Assembly: GCA_016703105.1 (NCBI GenBank)
Contig: JADJCS010000004.1
Coordinates: 124,001-188,000 of the forward strand
Source of the DNA: Flavobacteriales bacterium
GTDB taxonomy: Bacteria; Bacteroidota; Bacteroidia; Flavobacteriales_F; PHOS-HE28
DNA: 64,000 nucleotides
Direction: 5' to 3'
Below the pieces are notes generated by a model that ran no database searches, was not told the origin of the DNA, and saw only the letters and a program-made list of their open reading frames with translations. This document shows positions 7,366 through 16,464 of this stretch, in pieces (the stretch's first letter is position 1; each line of letters begins with the position of its first letter). The translations under genes were made by a program, and so were the position numbers.

Positions 7366-9315
7366 TCAACCGACCACAACGCGACCCGTGCGCTTCGCCA
7401 GACCTTTCTTGGCCTCGTTCAAGATCTGTATCTCGGTGAGCAGTCCGGTCACTGCTTCGACCGTCTTTTCGGTTCGCAGCAATTCCTGCTTATCGCGGAT
7501 CATGCGGTCCACACGGCGTTCGCGCAGGATGTCGATACCCTCCTCGAGCGCGTCCAGCAGGATGTCGCGCTCGTGTGTGGTGCTGATGTGATGGCGGTCC
7601 TTCCAGTTGGGAGAGAGCAGGTGTCGGTCCGTAAGCAGATCGATGCACAGGTTCCGCCAGTTCTGGTCGTCGTGCGAGGCATAGCGCGTTCCATCCACTG
7701 CGGTGCCCAGGTTGCTGGCGTGGCGGTAGTCGATGTAGATCTCCTTGAACAGAGGCTCGTCGAAGAGGATATCGTCCACAGCGAGCATCAGGAAAAGCGT
7801 TTCCGCGAGGGTCGTCTCTTCTTCACTGGTGCTGCCATCATCGTTCTGGAAGGGAACAAGGATGCGTTCGTGGCCGTAGTTGAGCAGCATGCGTAGCAGA
7901 TCGCGCTCCTGCGCCAATGTGCCTGTGGCGGTGGGCTCGGGTTGCGGCGGCGCGAGCTCCGGTGCGACAACTTCCTCTGCGACCCGCTCGCCGCCGATCT
8001 GCTTGCGGTACTGCCTGCGCAGCACCTTGTTCATCTCGCTCAACAGCGCCTGCTCGCTCACCTCCAGCAAACGGCTGCATTGCTTGATGTAGAGTTGGCG
8101 CAGCACCTGATCGGGGATCTTCGCGATGCTCTCCACGATGTCGTGGATGGCGGCGGCCTTCTTCACCGGGTCGCCTTCGGTATCCGCCACCAGTAGTTCG
8201 GTCTTGAAAGCCAGGAAGTCCTTCGCGCTGTCGCGGAGGTAGGCTTCCACTTCAGCGCTCGGGCGGGTGCGCGCGAAGCTGTCCGGATCCTCGCCATCGG
8301 GGAACAGCACCACCTTCACGCCGAGCCCTTCGGCGAGGATCAGGTCGATGCCGCGCAAGCTGGCTTTGATGCCGGCGGGATCCCCATCGTAAAGTATGGT
8401 GACCTGCTGCGCGTAGCGTTTGATCAGCCGCACCTGGTCCTCTGTGAGGCTGGTGCCGCTGCTGGCCACCACGTTGTGTACGCCCGCTTGGTGCAGGCTG
8501 ATCACATCGGTGTAGCCCTCCACCAGGCAGCAAATGCCGCTATCGGCGATGGACTTCTTCGCGAAGTGGATGCCGTAGAGCGACCGGCTCTTCACATACA
8601 GCGCGCTCTCCGGACTGTTGAAGTACTTCGGGAGTTTCTTGTCGCTCTTCAGCGTACGCGCCCCGAAGGCGATCACCTGGCCGCTGAGGCCATGCACGGG
8701 GAAGGTGACGCGCCCCGCGAAAAAATCCCACGCGGTGCCATCCTCGCGCCGTTTGATCCAGCCGGCGCGCTCCAGCAGTTCGGCATCATAGCCCTGCGCG
8801 CGCGCAGCGGTCGCGAAAGCCGCGCCCATCTCAGGCACGTAGCCGAGCTGGAAAGTGCGGATGATGTCGTCGCGGAACCCACGCTCATGGAAATAAGCGA
8901 GACCGATGCGGCGGCCCTCATCGGTCTCCCAAAGTTGTGCGATGCTCCATTCCGTGGCGAAGCGCTGGATGGCGGCGAGGCTCTCGCGCTCGCTATGCTC
9001 AAGTTGTTGTTCCGGGGTGCTCTCCTCTTCCGGCAGGTCGATGTTGTAGCGCTTCGCGAGCCAGCGCACCGCTTCGACGTAGCCCAGATGTTCATGCTTG
9101 CGCAGGAAGCCGATCGCATCGCCGCTCTCACCGCATCCGAAGCACTTGTAAATGCCCAGGTGGGGGCTCACGTTGAACGAAGGCGTCTTCTCGTTGTGGA
9201 ACGGACAGAGGCCGAGGTAGCGGGGACCTTTGCGCTTCAGCGCCACGAACTCGCCCACGACCTCCTCCACGCGGACGGCGTCCTTCACGCGTTGAATGGC
9301 ATCCGGGGCGATCAC
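7366..9315 (-). CDS. dnaG: DNA primase DnaG
   Basis: This 649-residue primase makes RNA primers at the replication fork. The N-terminal CHC2 zinc finger has C37, H40, C58 and C61. The catalytic core follows, with a Toprim segment at about 260-345 (LVEGYTDVISLH, ILYDGDPAGIKAS, LPDGEDPDSF-like acidic residues). The C-terminal third is the less conserved helicase-binding region. The start is GTG at 9315, with a TAATTTCG box 20 nt upstream. Length and domain order are normal for Bacteroidota DnaG. Confidence 0.97.
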   Translation of the reverse strand: MIAPDAIQRVKDAVRVEEVVGEFVALKRKGPRYLGLCPFHNEKTPSFNVSPHLGIYKCFGCGESGDAIGFLRKHEHLGYVEAVRWLAKRYNIDLPEEESTPEQQLEHSERESLAAIQRFATEWSIAQLWETDEGRRIGLAYFHERGFRDDIIRTFQLGYVPEMGAAFATAARAQGYDAELLERAGWIKRREDGTAWDFFAGRVTFPVHGLSGQVIAFGARTLKSDKKLPKYFNSPESALYVKSRSLYGIHFAKKSIADSGICCLVEGYTDVISLHQAGVHNVVASSGTSLTEDQVRLIKRYAQQVTILYDGDPAGIKASLRGIDLILAEGLGVKVVLFPDGEDPDSFARTRPSAEVEAYLRDSAKDFLAFKTELLVADTEGDPVKKAAAIHDIVESIAKIPDQVLRQLYIKQCSRLLEVSEQALLSEMNKVLRRQYRKQIGGERVAEEVVAPELAPPQPEPTATGTLAQERDLLRMLLNYGHERILVPFQNDDGSTSEEETTLAETLFLMLAVDDILFDEPLFKEIYIDYRHASNLGTAVDGTRYASHDDQNWRNLCIDLLTDRHLLSPNWKDRHHISTTHERDILLDALEEGIDILRERRVDRMIRDKQELLRTEKTVEAVTGLLTEIQILNEAKKGLAKRTGRVVVG

Positions 9316-9377
9316 AGGGGTCGGGGAAAGGGGATCGAAATTACGCTTGACCGGGCCGATGGCGGGATAGGTCGCGC

Positions 9378-9791
9378 TTACCGTTCCGCGATCTTATGGC
9401 CGGTGCTGTCGTAGACCACGATCTTCAGCAAGGTGCCCTGCTCATCCTGGAACCGCCAGTCGCCCAAGGGCTTGCCGTGATGGTTATCGCCGGTATAGTA
9501 AAGAGCGCCGTTCGGATGGAACACCGCCGAAGGTCCATGCGGCTTCCCCTCTTTGTACTCGGTCTGGCTCCGCAGTTTTTCGTCCGGTCCAAAGCTGCGC
9601 CAGATCCCGATGCGCTTGCCATCGCGCAGGCCTCCTTGCAAGCGGGTGCCGTCGGGCATGGTCTCGGTGTACTTGCCATTGTCCGGAGAGGAAGAGCTGT
9701 CCACCGGCGCAAGTCCTTCGGAGGCCGGTGTGGCAGGAGGTTGATCGCAAGCGACCAAGACCAGAGCGAAGATGAGGAGAGCGGATCTCAT
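9378..9791 (-). CDS. MORN-repeat-like lipoprotein
   Basis: This 137-residue protein has a lipoprotein signal peptide ending in the lipobox VLVAC (C15), then a Ser/Pro-rich linker. About four repeats of the YwqK/MORN type follow (GKYTETMPDGTRLQGGLRDGKRIGIW, EYKEGKPHGPSAVFHPNGALYY, GDNHHGKPLGDWRF). Such repeats are common in Bacteroidota surface or periplasmic proteins; the frequent label antitoxin YwqK says little about function. The ATG overlaps the stop of the polyprenyl synthetase gene by 4 nt, so the two are translationally coupled. Confidence 0.78.
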   Translation of the reverse strand: MRSALLIFALVLVACDQPPATPASEGLAPVDSSSSPDNGKYTETMPDGTRLQGGLRDGKRIGIWRSFGPDEKLRSQTEYKEGKPHGPSAVFHPNGALYYTGDNHHGKPLGDWRFQDEQGTLLKIVVYDSTGHKIAER

Positions 9792-10771
9792 TTCTCGCGG
9801 TCGACAGTGAGCTGCACCAACCCCTCCAGGGATCGGCGCGCATCATTGTCAGGAAAGGTATGGAGGACCACCAGGGCTTGGTCGCGGTAGTGCAACATGC
9901 GTTGCCGGGCATGGGAGATCCCCCCTGCTTCCACGACGCGCTGCACCACGCGCGCCACTTCCTTGGCATCCTGGCGAGTGGCTTTTACGGTGCGTACCAT
10001 CCAGCGCCGATCGCTTTCCGGCACTTGGTGCAGGGCATGGATCAAGGGGAGGGTGAGCTTGCGTTCCTTGATGTCCAGACCGGTGGGCTTACCAGTGGCG
10101 CCTTCCATGCCCCCTCCAGGATAGTCGAACAGGTCGTCTTTGATCTGGAAAGCGATACCGGCGAGTTCGCCGAAGGAGCGCATACGCTCCACTTCATCGG
10201 CGGAAGCGCCCCCGGCATGAGCGCCGCTCGCGCAACAGGCGGCGATCAAGCTGGCCGTTTTCTGGCGGATGATGTCGAAGTACACCTCCTCGCTGAAGTT
10301 GAGCCCCCGGGCCTTCTCGAGCTGCAACAGCTCGCCCTCGCTCATTTCTTTCACCGCCCGGCTCACTATGCCCAGCAGTTCGAACTGGCGGTTCTCCACG
10401 GCGAGCAGCAGGCCCCGGCTCAAGAGGTAATCGCCCACCAGCACGGCGATCTTGTTCTTCCACAAGGCGTTGATGCTGAAGAATCCCCGGCGTAACGGGC
10501 TGCCGTCCACCACATCGTCATGCACCAAGGTGGCCGTATGCAACAGCTCGATCAAGCTGGCGGCGGTGAAGCCATTGTCGTTCACCGGTCCGAACAAACG
10601 CGCGCTGAGCAAGGTGAACATGGGCCGCATCTGCTTGCCCTTGCGCTTCACGATGTAGTGCATCACGCGGTCCAGCAGCGCCGTGCGGCTCCGCATGGCC
10701 TCGCGGAAGCGGGTCTCGAACACCTGCATTTCCTCGGCGATGGGCCGCTGTACCTCGGCAAGAGTGGGCAT
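9788..10771 (-). CDS. Polyprenyl (octaprenyl-type) diphosphate synthase
   Basis: This 327-residue trans-isoprenyl diphosphate synthase probably makes the menaquinone side chain. It carries both Asp-rich motifs that bind the Mg-diphosphate substrates: DDVVD at 85-89 and DDLFD at 212-216, with the GKQMRPMF motif upstream. I chose the ATG at 10771 (MPTLAEVQ) because the protein start matches the family; the upstream extension is Pro/Arg-rich and overlaps the divergent gene. A CATCTTTG box lies 30 nt upstream. Chain length cannot be read with confidence. Confidence 0.92.
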   Translation of the reverse strand: MPTLAEVQRPIAEEMQVFETRFREAMRSRTALLDRVMHYIVKRKGKQMRPMFTLLSARLFGPVNDNGFTAASLIELLHTATLVHDDVVDGSPLRRGFFSINALWKNKIAVLVGDYLLSRGLLLAVENRQFELLGIVSRAVKEMSEGELLQLEKARGLNFSEEVYFDIIRQKTASLIAACCASGAHAGGASADEVERMRSFGELAGIAFQIKDDLFDYPGGGMEGATGKPTGLDIKERKLTLPLIHALHQVPESDRRWMVRTVKATRQDAKEVARVVQRVVEAGGISHARQRMLHYRDQALVVLHTFPDNDARRSLEGLVQLTVDREK

Positions 10772-10875
10772 GCGTCTTCGTTCCGATCCTCTGGGAGGGC
10801 GCAAAGATGGCGAACGGGCGTGGGCACCGGGGTGTGTTTCGCCCCCCGGATGCGGGCTGTGCGCGTATGGCGCCT

Positions 10876-10883
10876 TACTTTCG
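10876..10883 (+). promoter_or_regulatory. -7 promoter box close to ATG
   Basis: TACTTTCG ends 6 nt before the ATG at 10890 and identifies that ATG as the start rather than the upstream ones in the same frame. Confidence 0.55.
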
Positions 10884-10889
10884 TCCGGC

Positions 10890-11627
10890 ATGTCCTTCCG
10901 CCCCTTACTTCCCTGCTGGCTTCTGGCGCTTTCGATCCTAGGCTGTGCCGCACCCAAAGCACTGGCGCAGGATAAGCCCGTGAAGCAGAAGCCACAGGTG
11001 ATCCTCTACAAGGACATGGTGAGCGCCCAGTGGGACACGGTGAAGTGCGTGAAGAACGTGATCAAGATCAACCCCCTTCTCTTCTTCCGGGGCGAGATAC
11101 CCATCCACTACGAACGCGCATTGACGCCGCGCCTGAGCGTGGAGCTGGGACTGGGGTTCACCTGGCGGGACTACTTGAATTTGAATTTCGGCGGCGGTGA
11201 TGCCGACGACTACGGCGGAGGGACCGACATCATCGCCCGCCCCACGTATCATGTAGGCCTGCGTTGGTACCACCAAGTGGACTTCGAACCCCAAGGCTGG
11301 TACAATCAGCTCGAGTTCGCGCACGTGGAGTACGTCAAGAACATCAAGGAGGTCGAGTCCGATGGCAGCATCGGGACAACCAAACACACCGACAAAAAGA
11401 TCTACAACGACATTCGATTGCTCGCCGGTTGTCAGCTCCTAAGCGCGTCCAGCAATTGGCTGTTCGATATTTACGGGGGGGTCGGCATGCGTAGTCGGGA
11501 CCTGAACCTGGTGAAGGAGACGCTGGACCTCACCAGCGACCCGATCGACTATATCTACACGGAGGAGGCCAGCAGTGATATCGTGCCGGTGTTCTTCCTG
11601 GGGCTCAAGGTGGGACTAGGGTTCTGA
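10890..11627 (+). CDS. Outer-membrane beta-barrel protein (DUF3575-like)
   Basis: A 245-residue protein with a signal peptide (cut near ALAQ, residue 27) and a series of amphipathic strands ending in GLKVGLGF, with the terminal Phe typical of outer-membrane barrels. The opening KNVIKINPLLFFRGEIPIHYERALTPRLSVELGLG resembles DUF3575-type proteins of Bacteroidota. The function is unknown. The ATG at 10890 is fixed by the promoter box 6 nt upstream and by the signal peptide. It is divergent from the polyprenyl synthase gene. Confidence 0.75.
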   Translation: MSFRPLLPCWLLALSILGCAAPKALAQDKPVKQKPQVILYKDMVSAQWDTVKCVKNVIKINPLLFFRGEIPIHYERALTPRLSVELGLGFTWRDYLNLNFGGGDADDYGGGTDIIARPTYHVGLRWYHQVDFEPQGWYNQLEFAHVEYVKNIKEVESDGSIGTTKHTDKKIYNDIRLLAGCQLLSASSNWLFDIYGGVGMRSRDLNLVKETLDLTSDPIDYIYTEEASSDIVPVFFLGLKVGLGF

Positions 11628-11628
11628 G

Positions 11629-11645
11629 CGCCGCCGCGAGCGGCG
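11629..11645. terminator. Short GC hairpin between convergent genes
   Basis: CGCCGC and GCGGCG arms around a CGCGA loop lie between two converging genes. There is no T-tract, so termination is only possible, not shown. Confidence 0.4.
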
Positions 11646-11657
11646 GGGAGCGCATTC

Positions 11658-12731
11658 TCACTTCATCACCCGTTCCCCCTCCTTCAATGCGGGCTCGTTC
11701 TTGTTGGCCAACTGTCCGCAGGCGGCATCGATATCGCGGCCGCGGCTTCTTCGGATGCGGGCGATGATCCCCTTCTGGTCGAGGTATTGCTGGAACGCCT
11801 CCGCATCCTTGGGGTCGGTTCGGCCAAAGCCACCACCATCGATCGGGTTGTACTCGATCAGGTTCACCTTGGCATGCACGTCGCTGGCATAGCGCACCAG
11901 TTCCTGGGCATCGGCCAGTGAATCGTTGAAGCCACGCAGCAGGATATACTCGAAGGTGACGGCTCTGCGGGTTTTGCGGGTGTAATAACGTAACGCATCC
12001 TTCAGGTCGCCCAAGGAGTTCTCCTCGTTGATGGGCATGATCCGATCTCGCTTGGCATCGTTCGCGGCATGCAGGCTGAGGGCGAGGTTGAACTTGGCAT
12101 CATCGTCCGCGAGCTTGCGGATCATCTTGGCGATGCCCGCCGTGCTCACGGTGATGCGGCGCGTGCTCATGCCCAGGCCGTCCTCGGCGCAAATGCGTTC
12201 CGCGCTGCGCATCGTATTGGCATAGTTGAGCAATGGCTCGCCCATGCCCATGTACACGATGTTCGTGAGGCCCTGCTTGTAGTACTTCTCCGCCAATGCG
12301 TTGATCAGCACCACCTGGTCCACGATCTCCGCCGCGTCGAGGTTGCGGATGCGTTTGAGCTTGCCCGTAGCGCAGAAAGTGCATGAAAGGCTGCATCCGA
12401 TCTGGCTGCTGATGCACGCGGTGAGCCGGGTAGGCGTTGGGATCAGCACACCCTCCACCACATGGCCGTCCCAGGTGCGAAAGGCGCATTTCACCGTGCC
12501 GTCCTCGCTCCGCTGCTCCTCGGCCAATACCAAGGGGCGCAGCAGCAAGCGTTCCGCCAGTTTCGCGCGGAAGGCCTTGGGCAGATCGCTCATGGCGTCC
12601 CAGCTATGCGCGTGCTTCTTCCAGAGCCACTCCCAGAGCTGCTTGGCCCGGTAGGGCTTTTCGCCCAGCTCCTCCACGAGCAGGATCACTTCCTCGCGCG
12701 CAAGGGTGCGGATGTCGACTAGGCTGGCCAT
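11658..12731 (-). CDS. rlmN: Dual-specificity RNA methyltransferase RlmN
   Basis: A 357-residue radical SAM enzyme that methylates C2 of A2503 in 23S rRNA and A37 of tRNAs. The 4Fe-4S ligands C113, C117 and C120 sit in GCSLSCTFCATGK; MGMGEPLLN and the C-terminal cysteine of the ACGQL segment complete the active site. I chose the ATG at 12731 over one 24 nt upstream because a GACCTTTA box lies exactly 4 nt before it and the protein start fits the family. Confidence 0.95.
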   Translation of the reverse strand: MASLVDIRTLAREEVILLVEELGEKPYRAKQLWEWLWKKHAHSWDAMSDLPKAFRAKLAERLLLRPLVLAEEQRSEDGTVKCAFRTWDGHVVEGVLIPTPTRLTACISSQIGCSLSCTFCATGKLKRIRNLDAAEIVDQVVLINALAEKYYKQGLTNIVYMGMGEPLLNYANTMRSAERICAEDGLGMSTRRITVSTAGIAKMIRKLADDDAKFNLALSLHAANDAKRDRIMPINEENSLGDLKDALRYYTRKTRRAVTFEYILLRGFNDSLADAQELVRYASDVHAKVNLIEYNPIDGGGFGRTDPKDAEAFQQYLDQKGIIARIRRSRGRDIDAACGQLANKNEPALKEGERVMK

Positions 12732-12735
12732 GTGG

Positions 12736-12743
12736 TAAAGGTC
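12736..12743 (-). promoter_or_regulatory. -7 promoter box fused to rlmN start
   Basis: GACCTTTA lies 4 nt upstream of the ATG at 12731. Confidence 0.45.
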
Positions 12744-12779
12744 GGCATACCGCATCAGGCGGGAAGCCTGGGATAGAGG

Positions 12780-13463
12780 TTAGCCGATGAGGAGTTCCGC
12801 TACGCGCAGGTCCGATGGCGTGGTCACTTTGATGTTGCGCTCCTCGCCCTCCACCAAGCTCACTTTCAGGCCGAGACGTTCGACCAGCGTTGCTTCATCG
12901 GTGAAGGCGGGATCGTAGGGCAGCGCGAAGGCCTTGCGCAAGAGGTCGGCGTGGAAGCATTGGGGCGTTTGCACGGCCAGAAGTTTCGAGCGATCCAGCG
13001 CGCGACTGCCCTCGGGAGTGGTCTCGCGTATGCTCGGTACGACGGGCACGACAGGCACCGCCGCACCATGTTCATGCGCGGCGGCGAAGCAACGCGTGAT
13101 AAGTTCCTTGCTCACCAGCGGACGCACCCCATCATGCACGGCGACGAGCCCATCGCCTTTCACTTTGTCGAGTCCCGCCTTCACGCTGTGGAAGCGCTGT
13201 TCGCCACCGGCCACCACCTGGTGTTCGAGCAAGAAGCGGTGGCCCATGCAGAGCGCTTTCCAGATGTCGAAGTGCGCTTCCGGCAGCACGACGATGATCG
13301 GCATCGACCTGTCGAAGTGATGGAAGGCCTCGATCGTCCACATCAACAGCGGACGGCCCTTGATCATTTGGAACTGTTTCGGGACCGGCCCGCCCAAGCG
13401 TTTGCCGCTACCGCCGGCTACGATGATCGCGGTACGCGACAAGGAAGGGTCTTTCACCGCCAC
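12780..13463 (-). CDS. ispD: 2-C-methyl-D-erythritol 4-phosphate cytidylyltransferase IspD
   Basis: This 227-residue enzyme joins CTP to methylerythritol phosphate in the MEP isoprenoid pathway; ispG of the same pathway lies at 33.3 kb. The nucleotide-binding start AIIVAGGSGKRLGGPVPKQF, the DGVRPLVS motif and DEATLVE are all present. The start is GTG at 13463, preceded by GTCCTTTG with a 4-nt spacer. Confidence 0.95.
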   Translation of the reverse strand: MAVKDPSLSRTAIIVAGGSGKRLGGPVPKQFQMIKGRPLLMWTIEAFHHFDRSMPIIVVLPEAHFDIWKALCMGHRFLLEHQVVAGGEQRFHSVKAGLDKVKGDGLVAVHDGVRPLVSKELITRCFAAAHEHGAAVPVVPVVPSIRETTPEGSRALDRSKLLAVQTPQCFHADLLRKAFALPYDPAFTDEATLVERLGLKVSLVEGEERNIKVTTPSDLRVAELLIG

Positions 13464-13467
13464 GGCG

Positions 13468-13475
13468 CAAAGGAC
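13468..13475 (-). promoter_or_regulatory. Possible -7 box before ispD
   Basis: GTCCTTTG lies 4 nt upstream of the GTG at 13463. It differs from TAnnTTTG in the first two bases. Confidence 0.35.
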
Positions 13476-13535
13476 GCCAAGGACCCGCCACGTAGTGCAA
13501 CCGCTTCGTTCGTGGCGTCGTGGCGGTTCAACGCA

Positions 13536-14585
13536 TTAGAGGATGAGCATCGCATCGCCGTACGAGAAGAAGCGGTACTTCTCCTTCATGGCCACCTTGT
13601 AAGCGTTCCACACATTGTCATACCCACCGAAGGCGGCCACCTGCATCAACAGGGTGCTTTCGGGCATGTGGAAATTGGTGACCATGCGGTCGGCGATGCT
13701 GAAATCGTAGGGCGGGAAGATGAACTTGTTCGTCCACCCGTTGTACGGCTTCATGTGGTTCTCCGTGCTCACGCTGCTCTCGATGGCGCGCATGGTGGTG
13801 GTGCCCACACAGCACACCTTCTTCTTGGCGTCCTTCGCCTTGTTCACGATGTTGCAAGCCTCCTGGGTGATGATCACCTGCTCGCTGTCCATCTTGTGCT
13901 TGGTGAGGTCCTCCACTTCCACCGGACGGAAAGTGCCCAAGCCGACATGCAACGTGACGTTCGCGAAGTGGATGCCCTTCAGTTCCATCCGCTTCATCAG
14001 CTCGCGGCTGAAATGCAGGCCGGCGGTCGGTGCGGCCACAGCGCCCTCGTTCTGGGCGTAGATGGTCTGGTAGCGTTCGGCGTCGCTGGCCTCGGTCTCA
14101 CGCTTGATGTAGCGCGGCAGCGGCGTTTCGCCCATCTCGGTGATGGCCGTCTTGAACTCTTCGTAGGTTCCGTCGAACAGGAAGCGCAATGTGCGGCCAC
14201 GGCTCGTGGTGTTGTCGATCACCTCGGCGACGAGCTCATCGTCCTTGCCGAAGTAGAGCTTGTTGCCGATGCGGATCTTGCGGGCGGGATCCACGATCAC
14301 GTCCCACAGCAGGCTGTCGCGGTTCAGTTCGCGCAGCATGAACACTTCGATCTTGGCGCCGGTCTTCTCCTTGTTGCCCCACATGCGGGCTGGGAACACC
14401 TTGGTATCGTTCACGATGAAGGTGTCGCCTTCCTCGAAGTAGTCGATGATGTTCTTGAACTTCTTGTGCTCGATCTTGCCCGTTTTGCGGTCCAGCACCA
14501 TCAGGCGGCTGCCGTCGCGGTCCTTGGTGGGGTAGAGGGCGATCTGCTCCTTGGGGAGCACGAATTTGAAGGAAGTAAGCTTCAT
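13536..14585 (-). CDS. queA: tRNA preQ1(34) ribosyltransferase-isomerase QueA
   Basis: A 349-residue enzyme that transfers the ribosyl group of SAM to preQ1 in tRNA, making epoxyqueuosine. Family motifs run the whole length: FKFVLPKEQIALYP at the start, RDGSRLMVLDR, NDTKVFPARM, APTAGLHFS, HVGLGTFRPVE and FHMPESTLLMQVAAFGG. Length is normal. A TATCTTCG box is 40 nt upstream of the ATG, so it may also have its own promoter within the truB-queA-ispD series. Confidence 0.96.
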   Translation of the reverse strand: MKLTSFKFVLPKEQIALYPTKDRDGSRLMVLDRKTGKIEHKKFKNIIDYFEEGDTFIVNDTKVFPARMWGNKEKTGAKIEVFMLRELNRDSLLWDVIVDPARKIRIGNKLYFGKDDELVAEVIDNTTSRGRTLRFLFDGTYEEFKTAITEMGETPLPRYIKRETEASDAERYQTIYAQNEGAVAAPTAGLHFSRELMKRMELKGIHFANVTLHVGLGTFRPVEVEDLTKHKMDSEQVIITQEACNIVNKAKDAKKKVCCVGTTTMRAIESSVSTENHMKPYNGWTNKFIFPPYDFSIADRMVTNFHMPESTLLMQVAAFGGYDNVWNAYKVAMKEKYRFFSYGDAMLIL

Positions 14586-14688
14586 GGTGTGAAGAATGGC
14601 TTACGGGCCAGCCGTTTAGGGGCGGCGAAGATAGTGCGATCGTGAAGCCAGCGTTAATTGCACTGACCGTCAGAGAAATAGGTCGATT

Positions 14689-15405
14689 TTAGCCGCGCGG
14701 AGCGATACGTTGGGCCCAAGCCATGGGGTCCAGTGCATCGGCCACATCATAGCGGTCGATGTGCGTGCGCCGCAATGCGCTCAAATAGGCCCCGCAGCCG
14801 AGCACCTGGCCAATATCGTGGGCAAGGGTGCGCACATAAGTGCCTTTGCTCACGGTCGTATCGAAGGTGACAAGTGGCCCATCGATGGAAAGCAACTCGA
14901 GGCGATGTACAAGCACGCTGGCGAGTTCCATCTCCGCTTCGCGGCCGTCCCGGGCCTTCCAGTAGGCGCGTTCACCCTGGTGGTGCTTGGCCGAATAGAT
15001 CGGGGGACGCTGTTGCAAAGGGCCGACGAAGCGGGCCAATGCGTTCCGCACGGAGGCTTCGTCCAGATGCGCCCAAGGTTTTTGTTCCACCACCTCGGTC
15101 TCAGCATCTTGGCTGGGGGTGATCCCCCCGAGCGTCAGTGTTCCGGTGTAGCGTTTGTCCAAACCGGTCAGTTGGAGCAGGGACTTGGTGCCCCGCCCGA
15201 ACCCGAGGATCAATAGACCGCTGGCCAGCGGATCGAGCGTGCCGCCATGCCCCACCTTCATTTTGTGCCCGGCCTTGGCGCGCATGGCGCTGCGGATCTT
15301 GGCGACCGCATTGAAGCTGGTCCAGGTCACGGGCTTGTCCACCAAGAGAAGGCCACCGGCCTCCAGATCGACGGGCTCGTTCAGCCCCACAGGTGCCGGG
15401 ATCAT
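14689..15405 (-). CDS. truB: tRNA pseudouridine(55) synthase TruB
   Basis: This 238-residue enzyme makes pseudouridine 55 in the tRNA T-loop. The catalytic Asp is in GHGGTLDPLASGLLILGFGRGTK; YTGTLTLGG and SKGTYVRTLAHDIG are also present. The PUA tail of some TruB proteins is absent, as is normal in Bacteroidota. The ATG at 15405 overlaps the uppP stop in an ATGA, which fixes the start and shows translational coupling. Confidence 0.95.
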   Translation of the reverse strand: MIPAPVGLNEPVDLEAGGLLLVDKPVTWTSFNAVAKIRSAMRAKAGHKMKVGHGGTLDPLASGLLILGFGRGTKSLLQLTGLDKRYTGTLTLGGITPSQDAETEVVEQKPWAHLDEASVRNALARFVGPLQQRPPIYSAKHHQGERAYWKARDGREAEMELASVLVHRLELLSIDGPLVTFDTTVSKGTYVRTLAHDIGQVLGCGAYLSALRRTHIDRYDVADALDPMAWAQRIAPRG

Positions 15406-16199
15406 CCCACCAGTTGAAGGGGTATGCCCAGCGCGGCCAGCAAGAGGATCAAGCCCCCCACGGCAATGCGGTACCAACCGAAGGCCTTGAACCCGTGCTT
15501 CGTCAAATAGGTGATGAACGAACGGATCGCGATGATCGCCACGATGAAGGCCACCACGTTGCCGATGGCGAACACCTGCAAATGTTCCGTGGTGATCGTT
15601 CCGCCATCCTTGATGTAATCATAGATGGACTTTACGGTGGCGGCGAACATGGTAGGTACCGCCAGGAAGAAGCTGAACTCGGCCGCATGGGTGCGCGTGA
15701 GCCCCTGGCTGGTGCCTCCGATGATGGTGGCGGCCGAGCGGGAGACGCCCGGCACCATCGCCAGACATTGGAAACAGCCGATCAAAAAGGCCTGCTTGAA
15801 GTTCACGGTGGTCGGAGAGCGATCCGTTCCGCCCGGCGCCCAACGATCGATGAAAAGGAAGACCACACCACCCACCAGCAGGGCGATGGCCACCACGGTC
15901 ACGTTCTCCAGCAGGGCATCGATCCGGTCCTTGAACAGCAGGCCAGCGATCACCGCTGGGATAAAGGCCACGAAGAGCTTCAGGTAGAAATCGAAGCTCT
16001 GGAAGAAGCGCTTCCAGTAGAGCACCACCACGCTCAGGATCGCCCCGAACTGGATGGCCACGGTGAAGAGTTTTACGAAATCGTCCTGCGCGATGCCCAT
16101 CAGCGTGGAGCCGATGATCATGTGGCCGGTGCTGCTCACCGGAAGGAATTCAGTAAGGCCCTCGATGATGGCGAGGACGATCGCCTCCAGTGTCGTCAT
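15402..16199 (-). CDS. uppP: Undecaprenyl-diphosphate phosphatase UppP (BacA)
   Basis: A 265-residue inner-membrane enzyme that removes a phosphate from undecaprenyl diphosphate, recycling the carrier for peptidoglycan and other surface glycans. Both family motifs are present: EGLTEFLPVSSTGH near residues 13-26, and the GVSRSAATI motif near 150. Eight hydrophobic segments fit the fold. It lies in the run ftsX, DUF3098, uppP, truB. Confidence 0.96.
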   Translation of the reverse strand: MTTLEAIVLAIIEGLTEFLPVSSTGHMIIGSTLMGIAQDDFVKLFTVAIQFGAILSVVVLYWKRFFQSFDFYLKLFVAFIPAVIAGLLFKDRIDALLENVTVVAIALLVGGVVFLFIDRWAPGGTDRSPTTVNFKQAFLIGCFQCLAMVPGVSRSAATIIGGTSQGLTRTHAAEFSFFLAVPTMFAATVKSIYDYIKDGGTITTEHLQVFAIGNVVAFIVAIIAIRSFITYLTKHGFKAFGWYRIAVGGLILLLAALGIPLQLVG

Positions 16200-16214
16200 G
16201 GAAGGCTAGGTAGC

Positions 16215-16454
16215 CTAGGCCGACGGCCGCTTCAAGATGGCGTAGGCGATGAAGAGGTAGCCGATCAGGGCCACGATCGGTGCCACAGTGATCCGGCGCA
16301 CGCTGAAGATCTCCTCGGCATCGAAGACCTTCGGGTCGCCGCTGCCACCGCCGCTCATCAGGATGAAGCCCGCCACCACCACCACCAGGCCGATGATCAG
16401 CAACCGGTAGTTGGTCCGGGTGAAGGGCATTTCGTTGTCGTTGTTCGCTGCCAT
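16215..16454 (-). CDS. DUF3098 family small membrane protein
   Basis: A 79-residue protein with two membrane segments (about 19-37 and 58-74) joined by a loop containing DPKVFDAEEIFSVRRITVAP. This matches the Bacteroidota DUF3098 family, which nearly always sits between ftsX and uppP. No biochemical role is known; a link to the divisome is suggested only by context. Confidence 0.85.
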   Translation of the reverse strand: MAANNDNEMPFTRTNYRLLIIGLVVVVAGFILMSGGGSGDPKVFDAEEIFSVRRITVAPIVALIGYLFIAYAILKRPSA

Positions 16455-16464
16455 GCTCGTATGC

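Noticed and set aside
12951..14645. 564-codon plus-strand ORF over ispD and queA
   Set aside because: It is antisense to two clear enzymes; GC-rich codon use opens long shadow frames.
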